Source: Marinobacterium mangrovicola (lineage in GTDB: Bacteria > Pseudomonadota > Gammaproteobacteria > Pseudomonadales > Balneatricaceae). Taken from it: a stretch of 64,000 bases of DNA. Both the position numbers and the translations under genes were made by a program. Shown here piece by piece: positions 47,848 to 56,382 of the stretch. The stretch covers positions 1,486,658 through 1,550,657 of the forward strand of contig NZ_SMFU01000007.1 of NCBI RefSeq assembly GCF_004339595.1. Direction: 5' to 3'. The notes beneath the pieces were generated by a model, which searched no databases, was not told the DNA's origin, and was given only the letters and a program-made list of their open reading frames with translations. Within the stretch, counting starts at the first letter, position 1. Each line of letters begins with the position of its first letter.

Positions 47848-49272
47848 ATGAACCAGATTCCGGTAAAAGATCTCACGCCCAAAAAAGGTGCCGGCGACGG
47901 AAAGGACACCTACGATCTTTACGCCAAGCGTGAACATATCCACGTTAAATATTACAAAGGCTTCTTTAAGAATTTCCGCATTATCTCCGGCGCGATAATG
48001 CTCATCATGTTTTATGGCTTTTCCTGGTTGCAGTGGGATGGCCGCCAGGCAGTACTGTTCGACCTGCCCAACCGCCAGTTCCATGTTTTTGGCCTGACCT
48101 TTTGGCCCCAGGACTTCATGCTGCTTTCGTGGCTGCTGATCATCCTTGCCTTTACGCTGTTTTTCGTCACCGTGTTCGCTGGACGACTCTGGTGCGGTTA
48201 CGCCTGCCCACAATTTGTATGGACCTGGCTCTTCATCTGGGCGGAGCGGATCACCGAGGGTGATCGCAACAAGCGAATGAAGCTGGACAAGGCGAAGATG
48301 AGCAAGGAAAAGGCTCTGCGCAAAACAGCGAAGCATTTACTCTGGCTATTTATAGCGGCAGCAAGTGCCATCGCCTTCGTCGGCTACTTCTCACCGATCC
48401 GCGAACTGATCCCCAACGTCCTGGTTTGGGATCTCGGCCCCTGGGAAACCTGGTGGCTCGCTTTCTTTACCGTGGCGACCTACGGTAACGCTGGCTGGCT
48501 GCGCGAACAGGTCTGCATCTACATGTGCCCCTACGCCCGCTTCCAGAGCGTCATGTTCGACCAGGACACACTGATCATCTCCTACGATGAAGACCGCGGC
48601 GAAAAACGCGGCAGCCGCAAGAAAGGCGTTGATTACAAGGCGCAGGGCTTAGGTGACTGCATAGACTGCGGCAACTGTGTCCACGTCTGCCCGGTCGGCA
48701 TCGATATCCGCGATGGTCTGCAGTACGAATGCGTCGCCTGTGGTGCCTGCGTTGACGCCTGCGATGACATCATGGACCGGATGAATTACCCCCGCGGCCT
48801 GGTGCGCTACACCACCGAACACCAGCTGGAAGGCAAGCAGACGCACATCCTGCGCCCGCGCCTTATCGGATATTTCGCAGCACTGATGGCCATGTTTATC
48901 GCCTTTGGCTTTACGCTGGTAAACCGCGTACCGCTGGAGGTAGACATCATCCGCGACCGCGGCCAGCTGTACACCAACACCCCCTCCGGTATGATCGAGA
49001 ACGTCTACACCCTGAAGATCGCCAACAAGGAACAGGATGATCATCAATACCGGATCAGCGTCTCCGGCGTTGAAGGCGTGGAGCTGCGCACCGAAAGCCA
49101 GGTATCGATCAGCGCCGGCGAACTACTTGAATACCCCGTGCGTCTGCAGATGGATCCCGCGGATATCGAACGACCGAACTACGACATCAAATTTACTGTC
49201 GAAGCGATCGACGATCCCGCGATCAGCGTCACTGAGGACAACCGCTTCATCGGTCCTGCACGCCGCCGTTAA
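47848..49272 (+). CDS. ccoG: Cytochrome c oxidase accessory protein CcoG (FixG-like)
   Basis: Membrane iron-sulfur protein that reduces copper for CuB insertion into the cbb3 oxidase. It has about five membrane helices (e.g. IISGAIMLIMFYGFSWL). NosR/NapH-like CGYACPQFVWTWLF and MCPYARFQSVMFD motifs are present. Two [4Fe-4S] motifs are CIDCGNCVHVCPVGID and CVACGACVDACDD. A C-terminal periplasmic Ig-like domain covers about 385-474. The 474-residue length is normal. GGTGA is upstream of the ATG. It has its own gap of 207 bp after the ccoP terminator; no FNR site was seen in it. Confidence 0.95.
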   Translation: MNQIPVKDLTPKKGAGDGKDTYDLYAKREHIHVKYYKGFFKNFRIISGAIMLIMFYGFSWLQWDGRQAVLFDLPNRQFHVFGLTFWPQDFMLLSWLLIILAFTLFFVTVFAGRLWCGYACPQFVWTWLFIWAERITEGDRNKRMKLDKAKMSKEKALRKTAKHLLWLFIAAASAIAFVGYFSPIRELIPNVLVWDLGPWETWWLAFFTVATYGNAGWLREQVCIYMCPYARFQSVMFDQDTLIISYDEDRGEKRGSRKKGVDYKAQGLGDCIDCGNCVHVCPVGIDIRDGLQYECVACGACVDACDDIMDRMNYPRGLVRYTTEHQLEGKQTHILRPRLIGYFAALMAMFIAFGFTLVNRVPLEVDIIRDRGQLYTNTPSGMIENVYTLKIANKEQDDHQYRISVSGVEGVELRTESQVSISAGELLEYPVRLQMDPADIERPNYDIKFTVEAIDDPAISVTEDNRFIGPARRR

Positions 49273-49307
49273 ATCGATCCACGTTAAACGGGAATTAGTT
49301 TAGAATG

Positions 49308-49341
49308 GCGGCCGGAAAACAACCGGCCGCTCTGTTTTTTT
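49308..49341 (+). terminator. Terminator-like hairpin between ccoG and ccoH
   Basis: GCGGCCGG and CCGGCCGC pair over 8 bp with a 7-base loop, followed three bases later by a run of eight T. It lies 36 bp after the ccoG stop and just before AGAGGT, the ribosome site of ccoH. Upstream, TAGAAT at 49301-49306 looks like a -10 element but has no matching -35. Confidence 0.8.
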
Positions 49342-49352
49342 AGAGGTAGTTC

Positions 49353-49859
49353 ATGCACGAAGAAGCCCAAGCCCCCTGGTACAAACAGACCTGGCTCTGG
49401 TTTGTCCTGGCTCCCCTGATCGCCACCGTGATTTACGGTACCACCTTTCTTTATCTGTCGATCGTTACCAACGACGGACTGGTGAAGGATGACTTCTATA
49501 AAGTTGCCCGCGGTATCAGCGAGAATCCTGCGCGGGAGAACCGGGCGGTAGAGCTCAACATCAACGGTCAGTTGACCCTGGACAGCCTGACTGGCGACGT
49601 GCAGCTGCAGCTAAACAGTGATGAAGCCCTGCCGAGCGAACTCCAGCTGGTACTGGTTCACCCGACACATCAGAAATACGACCAGGTATTACAGCTTCGT
49701 TCAGTCGGCAACAGCGGACTCTACAGCTCCAGCCTTCAGTCACAGATCGAAGGCAAGCGCTATGTGATCCTGGAGCCTATGGATCAGAGCTGGCAGGTAC
49801 AGGCAGAGACACTGCCGCCCTATGACCATAACACCTTCGCCCTGGGCTCATCGAACTAA
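49353..49859 (+). CDS. ccoH: cbb3 oxidase assembly protein CcoH (FixH)
   Basis: Single-pass membrane assembly factor for the cbb3 oxidase, thought to stabilise early CcoN/CcoO intermediates. It has one N-terminal helix (LWFVLAPLIATVIYGTTFLYL), then NDGLVKDDFYKVARGI, the typical FixH stretch, and a periplasmic beta domain ending PPYDHNTFALGSSN (short parts quoted). 168 residues. The ribosome site GAGGT sits right after the hairpin T-run. 15 bp before ccoI. Confidence 0.92.
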   Translation: MHEEAQAPWYKQTWLWFVLAPLIATVIYGTTFLYLSIVTNDGLVKDDFYKVARGISENPARENRAVELNINGQLTLDSLTGDVQLQLNSDEALPSELQLVLVHPTHQKYDQVLQLRSVGNSGLYSSSLQSQIEGKRYVILEPMDQSWQVQAETLPPYDHNTFALGSSN

Positions 49860-49874
49860 CGGAAGCCCGGTGGA

Positions 49875-52328
49875 ATGAACTCTCGCGTCGAGACCGGCTC
49901 GCAAAGCCACTGCTATCACTGCGGCCTCCCTGTACCCATGGGCAGCGATTACCGTCTCTGCATCGATGGTAAAGAACGGTCGATGTGCTGCCCGGGTTGT
50001 CTGGCGGTAGCGGAAACCATTCTCGGCGGTGGTCTGGATAATTTTTACCGCCATCGAGATAAGCAGAACGCGACCAGCGAGCGAGTCCGTGCCACCAACA
50101 CCGAGCAGCGCGCGCAAGAACTGCGCCTGTTCGACACCAAAGAGGTTCAGGACACCTTCGTTCATACCAACGAGCAGGGGCAGCGCGAAGCCCTGCTCGT
50201 CATCGAAGGGATCACCTGCGCAGCCTGTGTCTGGCTGCTGGAGCACCACCTGGAGAAACAGCCGGGCGTCAGTCAGATCAGCGTCAACCTGACCACTCAC
50301 CGCGCACGACTCACCTGGGACCCCGAGCAGACACTGCTCAGCACTCTGCTCGGCGAATTTGACCGCATCGGTTATCAGGCTCACCCCTACCAGCCCAACC
50401 GCGAAGAAGCCCTGCTCGAGCAGGAGAAAAAGCGCGCTATCCGACGCCTGGGAATCGCCGGCGTATTCACCATGCAAGTGATGATGCTTGCCGCAGCCCT
50501 TTACGCCGGTGACATGAGTTCCTCCATGGAGGGACGATTTGTTGATTTTATTCGCTGGGCTTCCTTTGTGCTTGCCACGCCGGTAGCACTGTATGCGGCG
50601 CTTCCATTCTATAAGGCAGCGCTGCGAGATATCCGAACCCGTCAACTGAGCATGGATGTACCTGTATCCATTGCCATTATCTGCGCCTACCTGGCCAGCG
50701 TCTGGGCCACGATCACCGGCACCGGCGATGTCTATTATGATTCGGTCTCCATGTTTACGTTTTTCCTGCTGGTCGGGCGTTTTATGGAGATGCAGGCGCG
50801 CCACCGTACCGGCCGAGCCGGCAACGCGCTGCTGAACCTGCTGCCCACTAGTGCGCTGCGCCTGATCAACGGCGAAGAGCAGCTGGTCCCGGCAACCCAG
50901 CTAAAACGCGACGACCGGGTACTGGTAAAACCCGGACATACCATTCCTTGCGACGGAATCATTGTCCGCGGCACCACTTCTGTCGATGAATCGGCCCTGA
51001 CCGGTGAATACATCCCCCAGGCTCGCGGTATCGATGACCCAGTGGTCGGCGGCACCCAGAACGTCGAACACGCAGTGGAAGTGCGTGTTACAGAGACCGG
51101 CAGCGAATCACGTCTGTCTACCATTGTACGCATGCTCGACCGCGCACAGGCGGAGAAGCCTGCGGTTGCTCGCATCGCCGACCGCGTCGCCCGCTATTTC
51201 GTCGCCGCAACTCTGGTCACAGCGGTCATCGTCGCCACGAGCTGGTGGTTCATTCGTCCGGAAGACGCCTTCTGGATTACGCTATCCGTACTGGTGGTGA
51301 CCTGCCCCTGCGCCCTCTCCCTGGCCACACCGACCGCGCTTACCACCGCCACCGGCACGCTGCGCGCCAGCGGCCTGTTGATCAGCCGCGGTCATCTGCT
51401 TGAAAGTTTTGCCACCGCCACCCACGTGGTCTTCGATAAAACCGGAACCCTCACGGAAGGCAATCTGCAGATCCAGCGGGTGCATACGCTGGGGTCCACC
51501 TCTGACAAAGAACTGTTACGCCTCGCCGCCGCTCTTGAATCTGCCTCTGAGCACCCCATTGCCCAGGCCTTCGCTGCTTTCGGCGGACACCAGGCCGAAG
51601 AGGTTAAAAACCATCTTGGGCAAGGGCTTGAAGGCTGGATCGAAGGCCGCGGCTATCGCATCGGCAAACCGGTGTTCGCTGCCGAAATCACAGGCCACCC
51701 AGCACCGGAGCAGCCAGATGAAAGCGGATTATGGCTACTGCTCTGCACCGAAGCGCAGGCTCTGGGCTGGTTCCAGCTCGATGACCAGATCCGCCCCGAA
51801 GCGGCCAAGGTGATTGCAGAGCTCAAGCAACTCGGCCTCACGAGCGTGATGCTGACCGGTGATGCCTCAATGGCTGCGGACGAAGTCGCCGCCACACTCG
51901 GCATCGATACGCTGAAAAAAGGTGTCAAACCAGAGCAAAAACTGGCCTTCCTGAACGAACTGGATCAGCAGGGCGCCGACGTGATCATGGTGGGAGACGG
52001 CATCAATGATATTCCTGCACTGGCGGGCGCCCGCGCCTCCGTCGCCATGGCTGGCGCTACCGATCTGGCAAAAACCAATGCCGACGCGGTGCTTATTGCT
52101 AACGACCTGCAGCGGTTGAGCGATGCAGTGCGTGTGGCAAGAAAAACGCGGGCGATAATACGAGAGAACCTGGCCTGGGCAGCATGCTACAACCTGCTGG
52201 CCCTGCCATTGGCCGCAACCGGGTTTATCCCTCCTTACATGGCGGCCATCGGCATGTCGGCAAGCTCACTGGTCGTCGTCGGTAACGCACTGCGACTCAG
52301 TCGAGCACCGCGCAAAAGCGGGCACTAA
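49875..52328 (+). CDS. ccoI: Copper-exporting P-type ATPase CcoI (FixI-like)
   Basis: P1B-type ATPase that supplies copper from the cytosol to the periplasm for cbb3 assembly. The 817-residue protein has an N-terminal Cys-rich module (CYHCGLPVP, CCPGCLAVAE), a metal-binding domain with GITCAACVWLLE, eight membrane helices, the ion-path CPC in VTCPCALSLATPTA, the phosphorylation site FDKTGTLTEG, the actuator TGE in LTGEYIP, and the hinge MVGDGINDIPAL. The HP motif is in SEHPIAQAF. It follows ccoH by 15 bp and precedes ccoS by 13 bp. Confidence 0.96.
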   Translation: MNSRVETGSQSHCYHCGLPVPMGSDYRLCIDGKERSMCCPGCLAVAETILGGGLDNFYRHRDKQNATSERVRATNTEQRAQELRLFDTKEVQDTFVHTNEQGQREALLVIEGITCAACVWLLEHHLEKQPGVSQISVNLTTHRARLTWDPEQTLLSTLLGEFDRIGYQAHPYQPNREEALLEQEKKRAIRRLGIAGVFTMQVMMLAAALYAGDMSSSMEGRFVDFIRWASFVLATPVALYAALPFYKAALRDIRTRQLSMDVPVSIAIICAYLASVWATITGTGDVYYDSVSMFTFFLLVGRFMEMQARHRTGRAGNALLNLLPTSALRLINGEEQLVPATQLKRDDRVLVKPGHTIPCDGIIVRGTTSVDESALTGEYIPQARGIDDPVVGGTQNVEHAVEVRVTETGSESRLSTIVRMLDRAQAEKPAVARIADRVARYFVAATLVTAVIVATSWWFIRPEDAFWITLSVLVVTCPCALSLATPTALTTATGTLRASGLLISRGHLLESFATATHVVFDKTGTLTEGNLQIQRVHTLGSTSDKELLRLAAALESASEHPIAQAFAAFGGHQAEEVKNHLGQGLEGWIEGRGYRIGKPVFAAEITGHPAPEQPDESGLWLLLCTEAQALGWFQLDDQIRPEAAKVIAELKQLGLTSVMLTGDASMAADEVAATLGIDTLKKGVKPEQKLAFLNELDQQGADVIMVGDGINDIPALAGARASVAMAGATDLAKTNADAVLIANDLQRLSDAVRVARKTRAIIRENLAWAACYNLLALPLAATGFIPPYMAAIGMSASSLVVVGNALRLSRAPRKSGH

Positions 52329-52341
52329 TCCGGAGTCATTT

Positions 52342-52563
52342 ATGAGCATTATCTACCTGTTGATCCCTATCGCGATCATTCTGGCGTCTATCGCCATCTG
52401 GGCTTTCTTCTGGAGTGTGAACTCCGGTCAGTTTGATGACCTGGAATCACCTGCCCACAAGATCCTCTATGATGACGATGACGATCTGATTCCGAACGAT
52501 GCTAAAAAAGGCAGCGTCCACGAAACCGGCCATAACGACAATGCAGGCCGAGATGGCGGCTGA
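52342..52563 (+). CDS. ccoS: cbb3 oxidase maturation protein CcoS
   Basis: Small membrane protein needed for cofactor insertion into the cbb3 oxidase. It has 73 residues with one helix (IIYLLIPIAIILASIAIWAFFW), then WSVNSGQFDDLESPAHKILYDDD (short parts: SGQFDDLESPA, ILYDDD), the family signature. The tail is charged and hydrophilic. It is 13 bp after ccoI with CGGAGT upstream. The next gene's start lies inside its 3' end. Confidence 0.95.
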   Translation: MSIIYLLIPIAIILASIAIWAFFWSVNSGQFDDLESPAHKILYDDDDDLIPNDAKKGSVHETGHNDNAGRDGG

Positions 52564-53221
52564 ACCTCTCGCCTTCTCGATGGCATTGCTGATCGGCCTG
52601 CTGGGCGCCACCCACTGTGTCGGCATGTGCGGCGGTATCGCCGCCAGTGTCAGCATGGGGCAGAAAGATACACGCCGTGGCATTCCACTCATCATCGCCT
52701 ACAACCTCGGACGTATTTCCAGCTATGCGGTTGCGGGAGCGCTGATTGGCCTGATTGGATACCAGATCACCAGCGGTGGAGCCGGCCTTGTTCTGCGAAC
52801 CCTGGCCGGGCTGCTACTGATTTTAATGGGCCTCTATGTAGCGCAGTGGTGGCAGATTTTGACGCGACTGGAGCGCGCCGGCGGAATCCTCTGGCGTTAT
52901 CTTCGGCCGTTGGCCTCACGACTGCTACCCGCTGACACACTACCAAAGGCCCTGCTGTTAGGCGCACTCTGGGGCTGGCTGCCCTGCGGGCTGGTTTACT
53001 CCACGCTGATCTGGTCGTCAGCAGCCGGTCACTGGTATGACAGCGCCCTGCTGATGATCGGTTTTGGTCTGGGCACACTGCCCGCCATGCTCACCACAGG
53101 CCTTCTTGCCCAACAGGTAAGATCCCTGATGCAACGCCAGGGCGTTCGCAGTGGCGCAGGGCTGCTGATTATACTCTTTGGCGTTTACACGCTTCCCTTT
53201 TCCGCTCTGGCCGGCCATTGA
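52553..53221 (+). CDS. SafE/UreH-like membrane protein with conserved Cys motifs, linked to ccoS
   Basis: Integral membrane protein of about 222 residues with six helices, of the sulfite-exporter TauE/SafE or UreH-like group that accompanies ccoS in many gammaproteobacteria. The first helix carries LLGATHCVGMCGGIAA (two Cys) and a later helix carries WGWLPCGLVYSTLIW (one Cys), the pattern of CcdA/DsbD-like thiol or metal-handling proteins. ATG 52553 is preferred (AGG five bases upstream); ATG 52541 is possible. It overlaps ccoS by 11 bp, so coupling is likely. A role in copper or redox delivery to cbb3 is inferred only. Confidence 0.82.
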   Translation: MAAEPLAFSMALLIGLLGATHCVGMCGGIAASVSMGQKDTRRGIPLIIAYNLGRISSYAVAGALIGLIGYQITSGGAGLVLRTLAGLLLILMGLYVAQWWQILTRLERAGGILWRYLRPLASRLLPADTLPKALLLGALWGWLPCGLVYSTLIWSSAAGHWYDSALLMIGFGLGTLPAMLTTGLLAQQVRSLMQRQGVRSGAGLLIILFGVYTLPFSALAGH

Positions 53222-53231
53222 TGTCGGTCAA
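53218..53231. promoter_or_regulatory. FNR/Anr box of the hemN promoter
   Basis: TTGAT-GTCG-GTCAA has one mismatch to the TTGAT-N4-ATCAA consensus. It overlaps the stop codon of the upstream gene. A -10-like TATACT lies at 53253-53258, which would place transcription start near 53265. The box centre (53224.5) is then at about -41, the class II activation position for FNR proteins. Confidence 0.82.
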
Positions 53232-53252
53232 GTGATACACAAAACGGGCTGT

Positions 53253-53258
53253 TATACT
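53253..53258 (+). promoter_or_regulatory. Predicted -10 element of hemN
   Basis: TATACT matches the sigma-70 -10 hexamer at five of six positions. With the FNR-type box at 53218-53231 in place of a -35, it forms an activator-dependent promoter about 39 bp upstream of the hemN GTG. Confidence 0.6.
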
Positions 53259-53296
53259 TGCGCCCCGCGACAACGTTTTACGAGGATTGAACCGAA

Positions 53297-54688
53297 GTGA
53301 GCAGCACAAACCGCATTCAGTGGGACCTTGATCTCATTCGCCGCTACGACCTCTCCGGGCCAAGATACACCTCCTACCCGACAGCGCTTCAGTTCGACCC
53401 TGAGCTGTCCGCCCGGACCCTGGTAGAAGACGCCCGCAGCAGTGCCGACCAAAGCAGTCCGCTCTCACTCTACGTTCACATCCCGTTCTGCGAACACGTC
53501 TGCTATTACTGCGCCTGCAACAAGGTGATCACCCGCCGACGCGATAAGGCCCAGCCTTATCTGGACACCGTCTACCGGGAGATGGAGCAGCTGTCACGCT
53601 GGTACAGCGGTGAACGCCAGGTTAACCAGCTGCATTGGGGCGGCGGCACGCCGACCTTTATCTCCGATCAGCAGATGCGTGAGCTGATGGAACACCTGCG
53701 CGCGAACTTCAACCTGCGTAGTGATGACAAGGGCGATTACTCCATCGAGGTGGATCCCCGCGAAGCCCAGGACACCAGTCTCGAGGTACTGCGTGAGATC
53801 GGCTTTAACCGTATCAGCCTTGGTGTTCAGGACCTGGATCCCAAGGTGCAGGAAGCGGTTAACCGTATTCAGCCCACCGAGCAGACCCTGAGGGTACTGA
53901 ACACATCCCGGGCACTGGGCTTCAAGTCGATCAACATGGACCTGATCTACGGCCTGCCACACCAAACCCTGGATGGCTTCAACGCCACCCTCGATACGGT
54001 GATTGAGATGTCGCCGGACCGGCTGTCCGTGTTCAACTACGCCCACCTGCCGGACCGCTTCCGTTCACAGCGCCATATTCAGGCCGAGCATCTGCCGAGC
54101 CCGGAAACCAAACTGGAGATTCTGCAGAGTACTATCGAGAAACTGCTCGCGGCCGGTTACGTGTACATCGGCATGGACCATTTCGCCAAGCCCGATGACG
54201 AGCTGGCGCTGGCCCAGGCTAGCGGACACCTGCACCGTAACTTCCAGGGTTACACTACCCACTCCGACTGCGACCTGGTCGCCATGGGCGTCTCGGCGAT
54301 CAGCCAGATCGGCGATGTCTATTACCAGAATGAGCACGAGATAGGCGCCTACAGCCAGGCGGTGGCTGATCACGGCTACGCAGTACGACGCGGCGTTAAA
54401 CTGACCACTGACGACCACATTCGCCGCGCTGTGATCACCCAGCTGATCTGCCATTTCGAGCTGGAGCCAGGCAAAATCGAATCAGACTTTGGTATAAGCT
54501 TCAGCCGCTATTTCGAAACGGAACTGGCCAGCCTGACGCAGTTTGCGGAAGACGGCCTGATCAGCATGAACGCCGATCTGATCCGCGTCACCGCTGCGGG
54601 ACGCCTGCTTATCCGCCGGATCTGCATGGCGTTTGACGCCTACATTCCACAGGAAACAGCGACCCGCCGCTACTCCAGGATCATTTAG
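53297..54688 (+). CDS. hemN: Oxygen-independent coproporphyrinogen III oxidase
   Basis: Radical-SAM enzyme that makes protoporphyrinogen IX without oxygen, sustaining heme supply at low oxygen. The cluster motif is CEHVCYYCACN (C-x3-C-x2-C, with a following Cys, as in HemN). GGGTPTF and IEVDPREAQ are also present, with FNRISLGVQDLDP and FNYAHLPDRF. 463 residues, normal. The start is GTG at 53297 (VSSTNRIQWD), with GAGGA 11 bases upstream; no nearer ATG fits. The promoter carries an FNR-type box. It precedes the anr gene by 96 bp. Confidence 0.96.
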   Translation: MSSTNRIQWDLDLIRRYDLSGPRYTSYPTALQFDPELSARTLVEDARSSADQSSPLSLYVHIPFCEHVCYYCACNKVITRRRDKAQPYLDTVYREMEQLSRWYSGERQVNQLHWGGGTPTFISDQQMRELMEHLRANFNLRSDDKGDYSIEVDPREAQDTSLEVLREIGFNRISLGVQDLDPKVQEAVNRIQPTEQTLRVLNTSRALGFKSINMDLIYGLPHQTLDGFNATLDTVIEMSPDRLSVFNYAHLPDRFRSQRHIQAEHLPSPETKLEILQSTIEKLLAAGYVYIGMDHFAKPDDELALAQASGHLHRNFQGYTTHSDCDLVAMGVSAISQIGDVYYQNEHEIGAYSQAVADHGYAVRRGVKLTTDDHIRRAVITQLICHFELEPGKIESDFGISFSRYFETELASLTQFAEDGLISMNADLIRVTAAGRLLIRRICMAFDAYIPQETATRRYSRII

Positions 54689-54784
54689 GTGGTCACTTCA
54701 AGCCAAGCGCCAAATGTTACATAATGCGACATTAGCCGCTTGGCTTGTGAGTGACCAAAGCCACCTCGAGAAAGGGAATGCCCC

Positions 54785-55558
54785 ATGGGTGATCAAAATA
54801 GTGAAGGTAAACTGCGCAGCCTGCAGCAGGTTCACTGTAATACCTGCAGCCTGAGTTCGCTGTGTCTACCGGTTTCGTTGAATATGACGGAAATGGAACG
54901 ACTCGATAACATCATCGAGAAAAGCCGCCCGATCAAAAAGGGTGAGCACCTGTTCCACCAGGGAGAGACCTTTACAACGGTGTACGCGGTACGCGCCGGC
55001 ACCATCAAGAGCTACACGCTCACCAATGAGGGCGAAGAGCAGATCACCGGTTTCTACTTCCCCGGTGAATTGGTTGGTATGAGCGGCGTCGACGGCGTCA
55101 CCTATCCGGTCTCCGCCAAGGTACTGGAAACCACCACCGTGTGTGAGATCCCGTTTGAGCGACTCGATGACCTGGCCGGCCAGATGCCCGAGCTGCGTCG
55201 CCAGATGCTGCGCACCATGAGCAAGGAGCTGCGTGACGATCAGCAGATGATGATGCTGCTGTCGAAGAAAAACGCCGAGCAGCGTGTAGCGACCTTCCTG
55301 ATCAAACTGTCCACCCGCTTCCGCGCCCGTGGTTACTCACCGTCTCAGTTCCGTCTGTCCATGTCGCGTAACGAGATCGGTAACTACCTGGGCCTCGCCG
55401 TCGAAACAGTGAGCCGTATCTTCACCCGCTTTCAGGCGATGTCCCTGATCCGCGTTGACGGTAAAGAGATCGAACTGTGCAACCTCTCCGAGCTCTATGA
55501 CCTGGCCGGCGAGTGCAACCCCTTTGAAGAATCTGACAGCAGCTCCCAGCGCGGCTGA
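54785..55558 (+). CDS. anr: Anaerobic/low-oxygen regulator Anr (FNR family)
   Basis: Oxygen-sensing CRP/FNR-family activator. The N-terminal [4Fe-4S] ligands are Cys18, Cys21 and Cys27 (CNTC-x5-C), with Cys120 as the fourth. The cAMP-receptor-like domain spans about 30-160 ([17 protein letters not shown]), then a dimer helix. The C-terminal HTH has [22 protein letters not shown], whose E-x2-S-R is the FNR DNA-contact pattern. The 257-residue length is normal. It likely controls ccoN and hemN in this window. A weak FNR-like site (7 of 10 positions) lies at 54745-54758 before the gene. Confidence 0.95.
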   Translation: MGDQNSEGKLRSLQQVHCNTCSLSSLCLPVSLNMTEMERLDNIIEKSRPIKKGEHLFHQGETFTTVYAVRAGTIKSYTLTNEGEEQITGFYFPGELVGMSGVDGVTYPVSAKVLETTTVCEIPFERLDDLAGQMPELRRQMLRTMSKELRDDQQMMMLLSKKNAEQRVATFLIKLSTRFRARGYSPSQFRLSMSRNEIGNYLGLAVETVSRIFTRFQAMSLIRVDGKEIELCNLSELYDLAGECNPFEESDSSSQRG

Positions 55559-55576
55559 CACCAAGCGACTGCGCAT

Positions 55577-55608
55577 AAAAAAGGCGCTTATCCACAGGGA
55601 TAAGCGCC
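55577..55608 (-). terminator. Reverse-facing terminator-like hairpin containing a DnaA box
   Basis: GGCGCTTATCC and GGATAAGCGCC pair perfectly (11 bp) around ACAG. The only T-run lies on the minus strand (six A at 55577-55582 on the plus strand), so it would stop minus-strand transcription running into anr. Both flanking genes are on the plus strand. The stem and loop include the exact DnaA-box sequence TTATCCACA at 55588-55596. Confidence 0.6.
55588..55596 (+). promoter_or_regulatory. Exact DnaA-box sequence
   Basis: TTATCCACA equals the high-affinity DnaA consensus. It lies in the anr-apt gap inside the hairpin described above. Two further exact matches lie at 57757-57765 and 59064-59072. 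Confidence 0.45.
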
Positions 55609-55688
55609 AGAACAGTTGCACAATGAAGTAGCCATCTCAATGTGTAACCCAACGCCGTCCATTAGACACCTTCACCCTTCCCCACACA

Positions 55689-55702
55689 TTGAGTTAGATC
55701 AA
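55689..55702. promoter_or_regulatory. FNR-like site just upstream of apt
   Basis: TTGAG-TTAG-ATCAA has one mismatch to the FNR/Anr consensus. It ends 31 bp before the apt ATG, so it is too close for ordinary -41.5 activation of a message that includes the apt ribosome site. If functional it may repress, or belong to a promoter with another start. Confidence 0.45.
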
Positions 55703-55733
55703 CAGCAAGCCTTGAAGCCGAGGAGCCTTTCCC

Positions 55734-56276
55734 ATGTCGTACGACGAGTTTTACGTCAAATCCGTTATCCGTTCGCTTCCGGACTGGCCTGAGCCTGGCG
55801 TTCTGTTTCGCGATATTACCCCGATATTCAAGGATCCTCGCGCACTGCGCATGGTTGCCGATGCCTTTATCCATCGTTACCTGGATTCGGGGATAACCCA
55901 TATCGCCTGCATCGATGCCCGCGGCTTCCTGTTCGGCTCTATCCTGGCACACCAGCTCAACCTGCCATTGGTACTCGTGCGCAAGAAAGGCAAGCTTCCG
56001 GGCGACACCATCCACCAGGAGTATCAACTGGAATACGGCACATCCGCCGTTGAAATGCAGGCCGACTCCGTCTCTGCCGGCGATCGCGTGCTTCTGTTTG
56101 ATGATCTGATCGCCACCGGCGGGACCATCCTCGCGGCCTGCACGCTGATCAAAAAGCTCGGCGCCGAAATTGTCGAGGCTGCCGCCCTCATCGACCTCCC
56201 GGATCTGAAAGGCTCTGCGCTAATCCAGGAAGCAGGCGTTCCGGTCTATACACTGCTCGCATACGAAGGCTCCTGA
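55734..56276 (+). CDS. apt: Adenine phosphoribosyltransferase
   Basis: Purine salvage enzyme that forms AMP from adenine and PRPP. It begins MSYDEFYVKSVIRSLPDWPE. Family blocks: GVLFRDITPIFKDP, ACIDARGFLFGSILAHQLNL, LVRKKGKLPGDTIHQEYQLEYG (short part: RKKGKLPG) and the PRPP-binding VLLFDDLIATGGTILA. The 180-residue length is normal. AGGAGC precedes the ATG. It follows anr by 175 bp. A weak GC hairpin (AAGGCG/CGCCTT, 56280-56297) lies right after its stop. Confidence 0.96.
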   Translation: MSYDEFYVKSVIRSLPDWPEPGVLFRDITPIFKDPRALRMVADAFIHRYLDSGITHIACIDARGFLFGSILAHQLNLPLVLVRKKGKLPGDTIHQEYQLEYGTSAVEMQADSVSAGDRVLLFDDLIATGGTILAACTLIKKLGAEIVEAAALIDLPDLKGSALIQEAGVPVYTLLAYEGS

Positions 56277-56382
56277 GGGAAGGCGATCGTCCGCCTTTAC
56301 CCCCGCCCCTTGCATCTGAGGCAGAGCCACTCAATAATGCGCGCCTTCGCTTCAATCCCTTTGGACCCTGACAGGAGGCGCA

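Noticed and set aside
49848-50804. 318-codon open frame antisense to ccoI
   Set aside because: It is a shadow of the CcoI metal-binding and membrane region, with low-quality, His/Gln-rich composition.
54745-54758. FNR-like palindrome TTGTG-AGTG-ACCAA before anr
   Set aside because: Matches only 7 of 10 consensus positions, so anr autoregulation cannot be claimed from it.
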